NCBI RefSeq assembly: GCF_000744735.1
Contig: NZ_JQMM01000001.1
Coordinates: 620,001 to 684,000, forward strand
DNA: 64,000 nucleotides
Direction of reading: 5' to 3'
Source: Porticoccus hydrocarbonoclasticus MCTG13d
Lineage (GTDB): Bacteria; Pseudomonadota; Gammaproteobacteria; Pseudomonadales; Porticoccaceae
Below, piece by piece: positions 36,853-46,103 of this stretch. Under the pieces are notes generated by a model. It saw only the letters and a program-made list of their open reading frames with translations, searched no databases and was not told the origin of the DNA. The first letter of the stretch is position 1. Each line of letters begins with the position of its first letter. Made by a program: the position numbers and the translations under genes.

Positions 36853-38364
36853 TTGCAAAATTCCGTGGCAAATGGTCAGGGCAAGACACTGGCAGCGATT
36901 GACCTCGGCTCAAACAGCTTTCACATGATTGTTGCCCGGGTGACGCAAAACGAAATGCGACCCGTGGAGCGTTTTGGCGGCCGGGTCCAGTTGGGTGCCG
37001 GTATGAAGTCAAACCGATTGGCCCCGGAGGCCATGGAGAGAGGACTCGCCTGCCTGGCACGTTTTCGTCAGGCCCTGGATACGCTGCAGCCGGAACAGGT
37101 TCGGATCGTGGGAACCAACGCGCTGCGCGCCGCAAAAAATGCTCCACTCTTTATCAGGCAGGCGGAAGCGCTGATGGGTTATCCGGTGGAGGTGATTTCC
37201 GGTCGTGAAGAGGCCCGGCTTATCTATCTCGGAGTGGCTCACACCCTTGCCGATGACGATAACTCCCGCCTAGTGGTGGATATCGGTGGCGGCAGTACGG
37301 AATTTATTATCGGCCAGCGTTTTGAAGCCAAATTGCGTGAAAGTCTGCATATGGGTTGTGTGACCTACCGTGATCGATACTTCCGGCAGGGGAAAATCTC
37401 GCCGAAACGTTTTGAAAAAGCCTACCGCGCTGCCTATCAGGAAGTGCTGAAAATTCGTAAGGCCTATAAAAACCATGGTTGGGATAATGGGGTGGGTTCC
37501 TCGGGCACCATGACCAGCATTGAAAAGCTGATTATTGACAAGGGCTGGGCCGAAGAAGGTATCAGTGCGGCCAATCTGGGGCGTTTGAAGAAGTTGCTGT
37601 TGCAATATAAGGACATCAATTCACTGTCTGAATTATCGGGTTTGAGCGAGCGCCGGCGTGGGGTGATTGTTTCGGGTGTTGCCATCACCTGTGCCATTTT
37701 CGACGCATTGAATATTCAGCAGATAAATACCTCCAGTGGCGCTCTCAGGGAGGGGGTCATCTATGAAATCATGGGCCGGTTTGAACACGAGGATGTTCGG
37801 GAGCGCAGCGTGATGGCGCTGATGTTGCGATCGGAGGCAGATCAGCAAAATGCGGATCAGGTGGAGTCCATGGCCACCCTGCTATTCGATGCCGTGGCCG
37901 ATGACTGGCAGTTGGACGAGTCTGACCGGGCGCTGCTGTGCTGGGCGGCCAGATTGCATGAAGTGGGTTTGAGTATTGCGCACAGTCAGTTCCACAAACA
38001 TGGGCAATACCTTATAGAGCATTCTGATCTGGCAGGTTTCAGTAAACAGATGCAGCGGGAACTGGCACTTCTGGTTCGTAGTCACCGGCAAAAGTTTCCG
38101 GCGGGTGAATTTGTCAGTTACGAAGCAGGGCAGCGCATCCGCTTAAAGCGTCTCTGTATTCTGATGCGATTGGCCGCGCTGTTTAAGTATGTGACACCTG
38201 TGGAGGGCAAACCGATGTTTGTCATGAAGGTGAAGGGGTCAGAAGTCACGCTGTTCTTTGATGCCGATTGGCTACAGCGCCACCCGCTGACCAGCGCAGC
38301 ACTGACATCGGAGCAACGGTATCTGAAGAAAATCGGTTTTCAGCTGAAGTTCAGCAGTCGTTGA
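36853..38364 (+). CDS. ppx: Exopolyphosphatase Ppx (Ppx/GppA family)
   Basis: Degrades polyphosphate from the chain end, opposing Ppk; 503 aa. ASKHA motifs AAIDLGSNSFHMIVARV (phosphate 1) and VDIGGGSTEFIIG (phosphate 2) are present, with SREEARLIYLG-like GREEARLIYLG in between and an HD-like C-terminal domain (CWAARLHEVGLSIAHSQFH). The start is a TTG at 36853 with AAGGA about 10 nt upstream; a GTG four codons later is possible. It is convergent with ppk, with one base between the two stops. Confidence 0.94.
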   Translation: MQNSVANGQGKTLAAIDLGSNSFHMIVARVTQNEMRPVERFGGRVQLGAGMKSNRLAPEAMERGLACLARFRQALDTLQPEQVRIVGTNALRAAKNAPLFIRQAEALMGYPVEVISGREEARLIYLGVAHTLADDDNSRLVVDIGGGSTEFIIGQRFEAKLRESLHMGCVTYRDRYFRQGKISPKRFEKAYRAAYQEVLKIRKAYKNHGWDNGVGSSGTMTSIEKLIIDKGWAEEGISAANLGRLKKLLLQYKDINSLSELSGLSERRRGVIVSGVAITCAIFDALNIQQINTSSGALREGVIYEIMGRFEHEDVRERSVMALMLRSEADQQNADQVESMATLLFDAVADDWQLDESDRALLCWAARLHEVGLSIAHSQFHKHGQYLIEHSDLAGFSKQMQRELALLVRSHRQKFPAGEFVSYEAGQRIRLKRLCILMRLAALFKYVTPVEGKPMFVMKVKGSEVTLFFDADWLQRHPLTSAALTSEQRYLKKIGFQLKFSSR

Positions 38365-38365
38365 G

Positions 38366-40441
38366 CTAATCTGCCAGCTTGTCCAGCAATTCCTGTTGGG
38401 CGGCATAGCGGGTGGCCCCTTGAGCGGGGTGGTTGAGCAGATATTGCCCGTCGGGCTGGAGCACCCAGCTCTGGCAATTGTCGGTGAGATAGCTTTGCAG
38501 TTCGTTGCGTATTCTGGCCTGTAACCGGCCGCTCAGGATGGGGAAACAGATTTCTACCCGATGCATCAGATTGCGCTCCATTGCATCGGCGCTGGCACAG
38601 TAGATATGCGGTGAGGAGTTGAGAAAATAATATACTCGTGAGTGTTCCAGAAATCGTCCGATGATGGAGCGCACCTGGATATTCTCGGATACGCCGGCAA
38701 TCCCCGGTCGCAGACAACACATCCCACGGACAATCAAATCAATTTTGACCCCGGCATTGCTTGCTTCGTACAGCGAGGTGATGATTTTCGATTCGGTCAG
38801 TGCGTTTACCTTGATGATAATATGGGCTTCCTTACCCTGCCGGGCGGCTTCAGCCTCCGCATCTATCAGTCGCACCAGATTTTTTTTCAGTGTAAAAGGG
38901 GCGCTGAACAGGGTTTTGATGCGTTCTGCCTTGCCCATCCCCGTGAGCTGCTGGAAGATTTTATGCACATCGCTGCACAGATCCAGGTCTGCCGTCAGCA
39001 GACTGTAATCGGTATACAGGCGGGCATTGCCCGAGTGATAGTTGCCTGTACCCAGATGGACATAGCGACGTAACTGGTTGTTTTCCCGGCGGACAATCAG
39101 GAGTGCCTTGGCGTGGGTTTTATAGCCAACCACGCCATAGGTGACCACAGCACCTGCCTCCTGCAGGTGGGTTGCCAGTTGCAGGTTTTCCTCTTCATCG
39201 AACCGGGCTCTCAGTTCGATGACGACCGTCACTTCTTTACCAGCTCTGGCGGACTCCAGCAGTGCATCGACAATTTCTGAGGAGGCACCGGTGCGATAGA
39301 GCGTCATCTTGATCGATAGCACGGCACTGTCTCTGGCGGCCTGGCGCAGCAGATCAATGATCGGGGTAAATGACTGAAACGGATGGTGCAGCAGAATATC
39401 CTCTTTTCGCACCATATCCAGAATGCTGTTATCCGACAGTCGCAATGTTCTGGGAATAGAGGGAATCATGGGTGGGAACAGTAGATCAGGACGATTCAGC
39501 ATCTGCCGCAGTTGCATCATCCGTCCGAGATTCACCGGGCCAGCCACCCGGTAGAGTTCGCCCTCGCTCAGGTTGTACTCCCGCAATAAAAAATTTACCA
39601 GTTCGGCCGGACAGTTCTGATCCACTTCCAGCCGCACAGCGCTACCAAAACGTCGCGAGTGCAATTCGCCGCGAAGCGCCCGGGCAATATCTTCCACTTC
39701 AGCGGCATTCAGGTCGAGGTCTGCATCGCGGGTGATCCGAAACTGGTAGCAGCCGGTAGCGCTCATGCCATTGAACAGGTCATCAATGTGGGCATGCATC
39801 AGTGATGAGAGCAGCACAAAATTGTCGCCATCGACACAGAGTTCATCGGGCAACCTCACCAGTCTCGGCAGCGAGCGTGGTGCCGGCACGATGGCCATAC
39901 CACTATCCCGCCCAAAGGCATCCTTGCCTTCCAGCGAAACAATAAAATTGAGGCTTTTGTTGACCAGCCGGGGAAATGGATGGGCGGGGTCGAGACCGAT
40001 GGGACTGATCACGGGCATCACCTGATGACGAAAATAGTCTTCGGCCCAAAGCGCCACCTCCGGACTCCACTGGTGGCGATTGAGCACCCGGATTTTTTCC
40101 TGCTCCAGTGCGGGTAACAGTAACTCGTTGAGGATTTGATACTGTCGACTGGTGGCCACTTTACACTGCTCGCTGAGGACCTGGAGGACATCCCTAGGCG
40201 GCATGCCATCGACGTTGACGACTTCCCGTGCAAAGCTGATTTGCCGTTTCAGCCCCGCCAGTCGGATTTCAAAAAATTCGTCCATATTGCTGTTGAAAAT
40301 CATCAGAAACTGGAATCGTTCCAACAGTGGGTAATCTTCATTCAGTGCCTGCTCCAGAACACGCAGATTGAACTGCATCAGGCTTATGTGGCGGTTGATG
40401 AAGTGTTTTGCATGGCCAATGTCGATCTGTTCTTCAGACAT
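38366..40441 (-). CDS. ppk: Polyphosphate kinase 1
   Basis: Membrane-associated enzyme that makes polyphosphate from ATP. From ATG 40441 (GGAA upstream) it is 691 aa, close to E. coli (688); an in-frame ATG at 40492 and a TTG at 40549 would extend it but lack ribosome sites. Order: N-domain (about 15-120), head domain, C1 and C2 domains. The phospho-His region is visible as VGYKTHAKALLIVRR, with a second HSRVYYFLNSS site. A Pho-box-like repeat lies about 100 bp upstream at 40543. Confidence 0.96.
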   Translation of the reverse strand: MSEEQIDIGHAKHFINRHISLMQFNLRVLEQALNEDYPLLERFQFLMIFNSNMDEFFEIRLAGLKRQISFAREVVNVDGMPPRDVLQVLSEQCKVATSRQYQILNELLLPALEQEKIRVLNRHQWSPEVALWAEDYFRHQVMPVISPIGLDPAHPFPRLVNKSLNFIVSLEGKDAFGRDSGMAIVPAPRSLPRLVRLPDELCVDGDNFVLLSSLMHAHIDDLFNGMSATGCYQFRITRDADLDLNAAEVEDIARALRGELHSRRFGSAVRLEVDQNCPAELVNFLLREYNLSEGELYRVAGPVNLGRMMQLRQMLNRPDLLFPPMIPSIPRTLRLSDNSILDMVRKEDILLHHPFQSFTPIIDLLRQAARDSAVLSIKMTLYRTGASSEIVDALLESARAGKEVTVVIELRARFDEEENLQLATHLQEAGAVVTYGVVGYKTHAKALLIVRRENNQLRRYVHLGTGNYHSGNARLYTDYSLLTADLDLCSDVHKIFQQLTGMGKAERIKTLFSAPFTLKKNLVRLIDAEAEAARQGKEAHIIIKVNALTESKIITSLYEASNAGVKIDLIVRGMCCLRPGIAGVSENIQVRSIIGRFLEHSRVYYFLNSSPHIYCASADAMERNLMHRVEICFPILSGRLQARIRNELQSYLTDNCQSWVLQPDGQYLLNHPAQGATRYAAQQELLDKLAD

Positions 40442-40542
40442 GCGGGATTCCGGTTTTATAGTTTGATGGGTCAATTCAGTTATATTGTTCATAATAGATA
40501 CAGTGCAACAAACAAGACAATCACCTATTGTCCCTGTCGTCT

Positions 40543-40560
40543 GTGACAAATTTTAGACAA
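40543..40560 (-). promoter_or_regulatory. Candidate Pho box upstream of ppk
   Basis: On the minus strand 40560-40543 reads TTGTCTAAAATTTGTCAC: two TTGTC units exactly 11 nt apart with an A-rich middle, like the E. coli pst Pho box. A third, imperfect TTGTT lies 10 nt further upstream. A -10-like GACAAT follows about 10 nt downstream. PhoB binds 11-bp direct repeats of this type, and ppk is a known Pho regulon gene in other bacteria. Confidence 0.55.
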
Positions 40561-40671
40561 TCTGTAACAACGGCGTAATTTGTACATCCCAGAAGCGGTT
40601 GTCGGGGTCGGTAAAATGTATAGTCGCCGGTGTGTCACTGATGGCAATGTTGAGGCGAGCTAAGGAGTCCC

Positions 40672-41712
40672 ATGTACGATATCGTTAAAGACTATTACGG
40701 CAGGGCATTGCAGGGTTCCGAGGATTTGCAGACGGATGCCTGCTGCACGGTTGACAGTGTTCCCGATGCCATCAAGCCGATCATGGCAAAAATACACCCG
40801 GAAGTGAGTGGCAAATACTACGGCTGCGGCTTGATTGCCCCGGCGCTGCTGAGTGGTCTCAGGATCCTGGATCTGGGCAGTGGCTCGGGGCAGGATTGCT
40901 ATGTGCTTTCCGCTTTGGTCGGTGAGACCGGTGAAGTGGTGGGTGTGGATATGACGGACGAACAACTGGCTGTTGCCAACCGTCACATCGAGTTTCACCG
41001 GGATGCCTTTGGCTTCAAAAAAGCCAATGTGCGTTTTATCAAAGGCTATCTGGAAAACCTTGATGAGCTGGATCTGGCCGATGCAAGTTTTGACGTGATT
41101 GTCTCGAATTGCGTGATTAACCTGTCCCCCGACAAGCGAGCGGTTCTGGCCCAGGCCCATCGGTTATTGAAGCCCGGTGGTGAATTGTATTTTTCCGATG
41201 TCTATGCCGATCGGCGGGTTCCTGTCGAGCTGTCAAATGACCCTGTCCTCTACGGTGAGTGTCTGGCCGGGGCACTCTACTGGAACGACTTTCTGCAACT
41301 GGCCCGGCAGGTCGGTTTTGCCGATCCGAGACTGGTTGAGGATCGTCCGCTGAGCGTTGGCAATCCTGACATAGTGGAGAAAGTTGGCCCGCTGCGTTTT
41401 TACTCGGCAACCTACCGGCTTTTCAAGCTGGAAAATCTCGAACCGGCCTGTGAAGACTACGGCCAGTCAGTGATCTACAAGGGGACTATTCCGGGTTCAG
41501 AAAACCATTTTTTACTGGACTGTCATCACCGGATAGAAACGGGAAAAAACTTTCCGGTTTGCGGTAATAGTTACCGGATGTTGAGGGAGACCCGCTTTGC
41601 GGAGCATTTTGAATTTCAGGGTGATTTCCACTGTCATCGGGGTATTTTCAAAGGCTGTGGCATTGATTTGCCCTTTGGTAATGATGGCAGTAAAACATCG
41701 GGCTGTTGTTGA
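40672..41712 (+). CDS. arsM: ArsM-like arsenite S-adenosylmethionine methyltransferase
   Basis: 346 aa. SAM-binding motif I is LDLGSGSGQD (66-75). The cysteines used by ArsM to bind As(III) are all present: Cys24/25 (DACC), Cys52 (YYGCGL), Cys147 (SNCVINLSPDK) and Cys197 (YGECLAGALYW); the chain ends in a CC pair. AAGGAG precedes the ATG. The family converts arsenite to volatile or soluble methylarsenicals. No arsR or other ars gene is adjacent, so regulation by arsenic is not evident here. Divergent from ppk. Confidence 0.85.
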   Translation: MYDIVKDYYGRALQGSEDLQTDACCTVDSVPDAIKPIMAKIHPEVSGKYYGCGLIAPALLSGLRILDLGSGSGQDCYVLSALVGETGEVVGVDMTDEQLAVANRHIEFHRDAFGFKKANVRFIKGYLENLDELDLADASFDVIVSNCVINLSPDKRAVLAQAHRLLKPGGELYFSDVYADRRVPVELSNDPVLYGECLAGALYWNDFLQLARQVGFADPRLVEDRPLSVGNPDIVEKVGPLRFYSATYRLFKLENLEPACEDYGQSVIYKGTIPGSENHFLLDCHHRIETGKNFPVCGNSYRMLRETRFAEHFEFQGDFHCHRGIFKGCGIDLPFGNDGSKTSGCC

Positions 41713-41735
41713 AAAATTTCTGAAAAAACAGCGAG

Positions 41736-42890
41736 TTATTCGCTGAAATAGCACAGTACTGTGTTTAAAAACCGGTGACCTTTTTTTGTCGTGACAATAT
41801 GTGAAGGCGAATTTTCCAGCAAACCTGCAGCAATCAATTTTTCACAAACCCCATTGATTTTATTAAGAGAAATACCGGTTCTCTCTTCAAAATACGGTTT
41901 TTCCACACCGTGATTGAGACGCAGGGCATTCATCATGAATTCCAGCGCCAGTTCGTTTTCGGGAATGTTTTTACAGCTGGCAATAAATGAATTTTCCCTG
42001 GCCAGATAATCCCCCGGGTTGCGTGTTTTTGCCGTGCGGGTAATGCGCTGCTCATCGGGCAGTGTGATCTTGCCATGCGCCCCGGCACCAATACCCAGAT
42101 AATCGCCAAATTCCCAATAATTCCTGTTGTGCAGCGCAAATTTTTTCTCGCGACAAAAAGCAGAGACTTCATATTGAAAATAGCCGTTATCCACCAATAA
42201 TTGATGGCCGCTTTCCTGAATGGTATCGAGCACATCCTCAGCCGGCAGGGTGGGTGGACGGCGATAGAACTCGGTGTTGGGTTCGATGGTCAGTTGGTAC
42301 CAGGAAATATGCACGGGTGCGAGATCAATGGCCTGTTGCAGGTCAGCTATTGCTTCCGCCCCGGTTTGTGTGGGCAGGCCGTGCATCAGGTCCAGGTTGA
42401 TATTGTCAAAACCGGCGGATTGGGCCATTGCTACAGCGGCACGGGCATTTTCTGCCGAGTGGATCCGGCCCAGTCTTGTCAAGTGGCGATCATCAAAGCT
42501 TTGAATGCCAATTGACAGTCGGTTGACGCCCACGTCACGAAAACCATTGAATTTTGCCTGCTCAAAGGTGCCGGGATTCGCTTCCAGTGTGATTTCAATG
42601 GTGTCGTTAAAATCGAAGCGTCGCCGGGCTGCCTGAATAATCCTGCCGATACTCTCGGCGGAAAAAAGGCTTGGTGTTCCCCCGCCAAAAAAAATGGAGG
42701 ACAGTTTTCTACCCTGTGCATAGGGCAACTCTATCTCCAGCTCGCGGATCAGAGCCTGGACATATTGGTCCTCAGGCAAGTGTCCGTCACTGGCGTGGGA
42801 GTTAAAGTCGCAGTATGGGCACTTGCGGATACACCAGGGGATGTGGACGTATAGTGACAGGGGAGGCAGGCTGAGAAGGGTGTCATGCAT
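41736..42890 (-). CDS. hemW: Radical SAM heme chaperone HemW
   Basis: HemN-family radical SAM protein, 384 aa. The 4Fe-4S motif is CIRKCPYCDFNSH (about 21-33), followed by FFGGGTPSL and GVNRLSIGIQSF. The shortness of the N-terminus before the cluster and the lack of the HemN-specific extension point to the HemW heme chaperone rather than an oxygen-independent coproporphyrinogen oxidase. It converges on the ArsM-like gene; in many gammaproteobacteria it sits next to rdgB, which is absent here. Confidence 0.92.
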   Translation of the reverse strand: MHDTLLSLPPLSLYVHIPWCIRKCPYCDFNSHASDGHLPEDQYVQALIRELEIELPYAQGRKLSSIFFGGGTPSLFSAESIGRIIQAARRRFDFNDTIEITLEANPGTFEQAKFNGFRDVGVNRLSIGIQSFDDRHLTRLGRIHSAENARAAVAMAQSAGFDNINLDLMHGLPTQTGAEAIADLQQAIDLAPVHISWYQLTIEPNTEFYRRPPTLPAEDVLDTIQESGHQLLVDNGYFQYEVSAFCREKKFALHNRNYWEFGDYLGIGAGAHGKITLPDEQRITRTAKTRNPGDYLARENSFIASCKNIPENELALEFMMNALRLNHGVEKPYFEERTGISLNKINGVCEKLIAAGLLENSPSHIVTTKKGHRFLNTVLCYFSE

Positions 42891-43012
42891 GGCGCAGATT
42901 TTAGCATCTCACCGCGCGGAGGCGGTTTATTTTTCTGTGTTGATGCCCGCAATCAAGCGGTTAGAGCGTCATTGTTCCCGGCAATCCGGTGTTGCCGTCC
43001 TGCCAGGCGGGA

Positions 43013-44047
43013 TTACCAGGAATAGGAAAAGGATAGGGAGCCGTACTGATGGGTATTGCGCTGCTGTTCAAATTCACGGGTGCGGAACACCTTTGCGTAG
43101 GAGACTTTCCAGCCGGCCACCAGAAAACTGAAGCCCACGGCGGCATCCCCCACCACTGGCCGACGATGGACTCGATGGCTGTCTTCAAAGGTATTGCCGT
43201 CGAGAAAAATATCCCTTGCCACCACCCGGGTATCAAAGGACACAAAGGCATGCAAACCACAGATGGGCAGCCGGCAATGGCGTCTATCGCCCCGCCCCGG
43301 CGCACTGTTATCACCTCCGGGCCGCAGGGCTGCGGTGCCGAAATCCTCGGGTAACTGCCAGCCAATCCGGTACTCGGCACCAAAATTAAGGTAGGTGGCT
43401 ACATTGCCGAGGCTGCCACCGGCGTGAACAATGGCGTCCTGCTGGGGCCACTGTTCGGTCAGTTTATAGCGCCGCTTGTGTTCATAGACCAACTGCAGGC
43501 CAAGCTCGTTTTCCAGCTGGTGATCCCAGCCCTGAAATTTATCGATATCGCGAACCTCATGAATCAGATCCTGCGTATCTTCTGCCAGGGATGCGGGCCC
43601 CACCATGCCCACGTTGAGTTCAAGGGTATCCAACTGTTCCCGGTCGCGGATATGGTAGGCAAACCCGAGGTAGAGGTATCCGGCATAGGGCCTGTCATCT
43701 TCGATCAGTGTGGAGATGTCCTTTTCACCCGGGGTAAAGATCAATTGGCCGGCACTGATTACCAGATTGCGCTGCAGGGTCTCCGCATCCTTCAGGCTGT
43801 GAAAAAATCGTAGTCGATGGTTTGCTTCCCTGACCCAACCGGGCAGATCAGGGTCTTTAAGGTAGGAGGTGAGATCCTGTGACACACAGGAGAAGCGGAT
43901 ACCGTTGGTGTAGTGTTGGTCTGTTTCACCAAACAGATCATTTTCGAGGTACAGGTTGATGGTGCTGCAAAAGCGTTCGTCATCCCCCTCGGCACTGAGG
44001 CCAACGGTGGGAAATAGCACAACAAACAGTATCAGCAGGTATTTCAT
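43013..44047 (-). CDS. lpxR: LpxR-like outer-membrane lipid A deacylase (DUF2219)
   Basis: Outer-membrane beta-barrel, 344 aa with signal peptide (about 1-19). The LpxR active-site set is recognisable: NDLFGETDQHYTNGIR (Asn36, Asp37, Thr47) and GWDHQLENELG, which supplies the His and Glu. DDRPYAGYLYLGF and the final aromatic residue Trp fit the family. LpxR removes the 3'-acyloxyacyl group of lipid A in Salmonella; substrate here is inferred. It is divergent from the MFS-acyltransferase gene, another envelope lipid protein. Confidence 0.85.
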   Translation of the reverse strand: MKYLLILFVVLFPTVGLSAEGDDERFCSTINLYLENDLFGETDQHYTNGIRFSCVSQDLTSYLKDPDLPGWVREANHRLRFFHSLKDAETLQRNLVISAGQLIFTPGEKDISTLIEDDRPYAGYLYLGFAYHIRDREQLDTLELNVGMVGPASLAEDTQDLIHEVRDIDKFQGWDHQLENELGLQLVYEHKRRYKLTEQWPQQDAIVHAGGSLGNVATYLNFGAEYRIGWQLPEDFGTAALRPGGDNSAPGRGDRRHCRLPICGLHAFVSFDTRVVARDIFLDGNTFEDSHRVHRRPVVGDAAVGFSFLVAGWKVSYAKVFRTREFEQQRNTHQYGSLSFSYSW

Positions 44048-44167
44048 GGTGAACCCGGCAAAGCTTGGGGTTGATTATGTGCCGTGGTGGGGTGCCCGGG
44101 CAATGTCATTGAATAACACCGGGTGCAACGGCAATATGTCAGCCTGAGGAATAAAGAGGATGCGTGG

Positions 44168-46045
44168 GTGAGTAACAGCAGCAATGAACTGATGAAAGCC
44201 CGGCGGTTTCTGCCACTTTTTCTGACCCAGTTTTTCGGTGCCCTTAACGATAATCTGTTTAAAAATGCGCTTCTGGTGATGATCGTCAGTGCTGGTATCG
44301 CCGAGGCTGCCAATGTTAACACGGTCGTCAATCTAGCGGCGGGCCTGTTTATCCTGCCTTTCTTCCTGTTTTCTGCCCTCGCCGGCCAATTGGCTGACAA
44401 ACACGAGAAATCGCTTGTTATCCGGCGTATCAAGCTGGCTGAAATACTGATCATGATGCTTGGCGCGCTGGCTTTCTGGCTCGGGGCTCTCTGGTTGCTG
44501 TTGGCAGTCCTGTTTCTGATGGGCGCACAATCCGCTTTTTTTGGACCGGTAAAGTACGCCATTTTACCTCAGCACCTCGGTGAGGACGAATTGCTGGCAG
44601 GCAACGCCCGAGTGGGGATGGGAACCTTTGTGGCGATTCTGGTTGGTACGATTGCCGGCAGTTTGCTGGGCGGAACGGCCAGTGCGCATTGGTTGGTGGG
44701 TGCTGTTGTAATCTGTGTGGCTGTGACCGGGTGGTACAGCAGTCGGCAAATTCCGCTGGCTGAAGCCCGGGCTCCTTCGCTCAGGATTGACTGGAATACA
44801 CCTAGGATCAGCTGGCAGCTGATCAGACTGGCCACTGAGAAGCAGACTGTGTTTCTGGCGATTCTGGGTATTTCCTGGTTCTGGATGTTGGGGGCCAGTT
44901 ATTTGACCCAGATGCCCAACTTCACCATCACCGTGCTGAGGGGCACACCGGGGGTCATTGCCCTGATACTCTCGGCCTTTACCGTTGGTGTGGCTTTGGG
45001 GGCAATGCTCTGTGGCCGATTGAGTGGTGCCCAAGTGGAAATTGGCCTGGTACCACTGGGTGCTATCGGCCTCAGTCTGTTTGGCATTGATCTGTATTTT
45101 GCCGCCACCGGTTACACCGCCGAAAACCCTGTTGCCGTCGCCGGTTTCATACTCCGTCCCGACGGATTGCGCGTGTTGCTGGATATAGCACTACTCGGAC
45201 TCTTTGGTGGTCTGTATATCGTGCCACTCTACGCCATGGTGCAGGCGCGCACCGAGCCACAGCTGCGTGCCCGGATTATCGGCAGCAACAATATTCTCAA
45301 CGCATTTTTTATGGTGTTGGCCAGCCTATTGGGCATTCTGTTTCTCGGCGCGGCAGGTTTCCGCATTGAGGAATTGTTCCTGGTGCTGGCGCTGATGAAT
45401 ATTGCCGTGGCGGTGTTTATTTTTCTGCAGGTGCCCGAGTTCACCATGCGCTTTCTGGTATGGCTGATAGGCCACAGCCTTTACCGGGTAAAACATCGCG
45501 GTCTGGATCTGATACCACTGAAAGGCCCCGCCATTCTGGTCTGCAATCATGTCAGTTATGTGGATGCGCTGTTGCTGGCCGGTGCGGTGCGGCGACCGAT
45601 TTGCTTTGTCATGTATAAACCGATTTACGAGTTACCGGTACTGAATTTTATTTTTCGCACCGGCGGTGCCATTCCGATTTGTTCAAAGGGTGAGGATCCG
45701 GCAGCCTATCAACGGGCCATGGAAATGATTGACGGGGCATTGAACAGAGGTCAGTTGCTCTGCCTCTTTCCGGAGGGCAAGCTCACCGAGGATGGCGAGA
45801 TCGATACCTTTAAAAAAGGCATTGAGCAAATACTGGTCCGTAATCCGGTAAGGGTAGTGCCAATGGCACTACAGGGCCTTTGGAAGAGTTTTTTCAGTCG
45901 CAGTCACGGTGGTGCATTCAGAAAGCCGTTTCGACCGGGCTGGCGTCAGGTGGCGGTGATTGCGGGTGCCCCGATACCTGGCGAACAGGCTTCAGCCGAG
46001 CGTTTGCAGGCTGAAGTTACTGAATTGCGGGGTGACATAAAATAA
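44168..46045 (+). CDS. MFS transporter-acyltransferase fusion (LplT-PlsC type)
   Basis: 625-aa inner-membrane fusion. The first 400 residues form an MFS transporter like LplT (FFGALNDNLFKNAL, AFFGPVKYAILP). The C-terminal part (about 440-620) is a PlsC-type acyltransferase with NHVSYVD (460-466), FPEGKLTEDG (534-543) and a GGAIPICSK region. It resembles E. coli LplT plus Aas but lacks the acyl-ACP synthetase (AMP-binding) domain, so the acyl donor must be provided otherwise. Role: flipping and re-acylating lysophospholipid, inferred. GTG start at 44168 with AGAGGA upstream. Confidence 0.88.
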   Translation: MSNSSNELMKARRFLPLFLTQFFGALNDNLFKNALLVMIVSAGIAEAANVNTVVNLAAGLFILPFFLFSALAGQLADKHEKSLVIRRIKLAEILIMMLGALAFWLGALWLLLAVLFLMGAQSAFFGPVKYAILPQHLGEDELLAGNARVGMGTFVAILVGTIAGSLLGGTASAHWLVGAVVICVAVTGWYSSRQIPLAEARAPSLRIDWNTPRISWQLIRLATEKQTVFLAILGISWFWMLGASYLTQMPNFTITVLRGTPGVIALILSAFTVGVALGAMLCGRLSGAQVEIGLVPLGAIGLSLFGIDLYFAATGYTAENPVAVAGFILRPDGLRVLLDIALLGLFGGLYIVPLYAMVQARTEPQLRARIIGSNNILNAFFMVLASLLGILFLGAAGFRIEELFLVLALMNIAVAVFIFLQVPEFTMRFLVWLIGHSLYRVKHRGLDLIPLKGPAILVCNHVSYVDALLLAGAVRRPICFVMYKPIYELPVLNFIFRTGGAIPICSKGEDPAAYQRAMEMIDGALNRGQLLCLFPEGKLTEDGEIDTFKKGIEQILVRNPVRVVPMALQGLWKSFFSRSHGGAFRKPFRPGWRQVAVIAGAPIPGEQASAERLQAEVTELRGDIK

Positions 46046-46103
46046 CTATGGTGGTTAGCTTCGATCCGCTGGCCATCAAGCCTATCAAAGCTAGGAAACA
46101 GAA

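Noticed and set aside
40599-40624. TTGTCG and TATAGT upstream of the ArsM-like gene as a promoter
   Set aside because: Spacer of 14 nt is too short.
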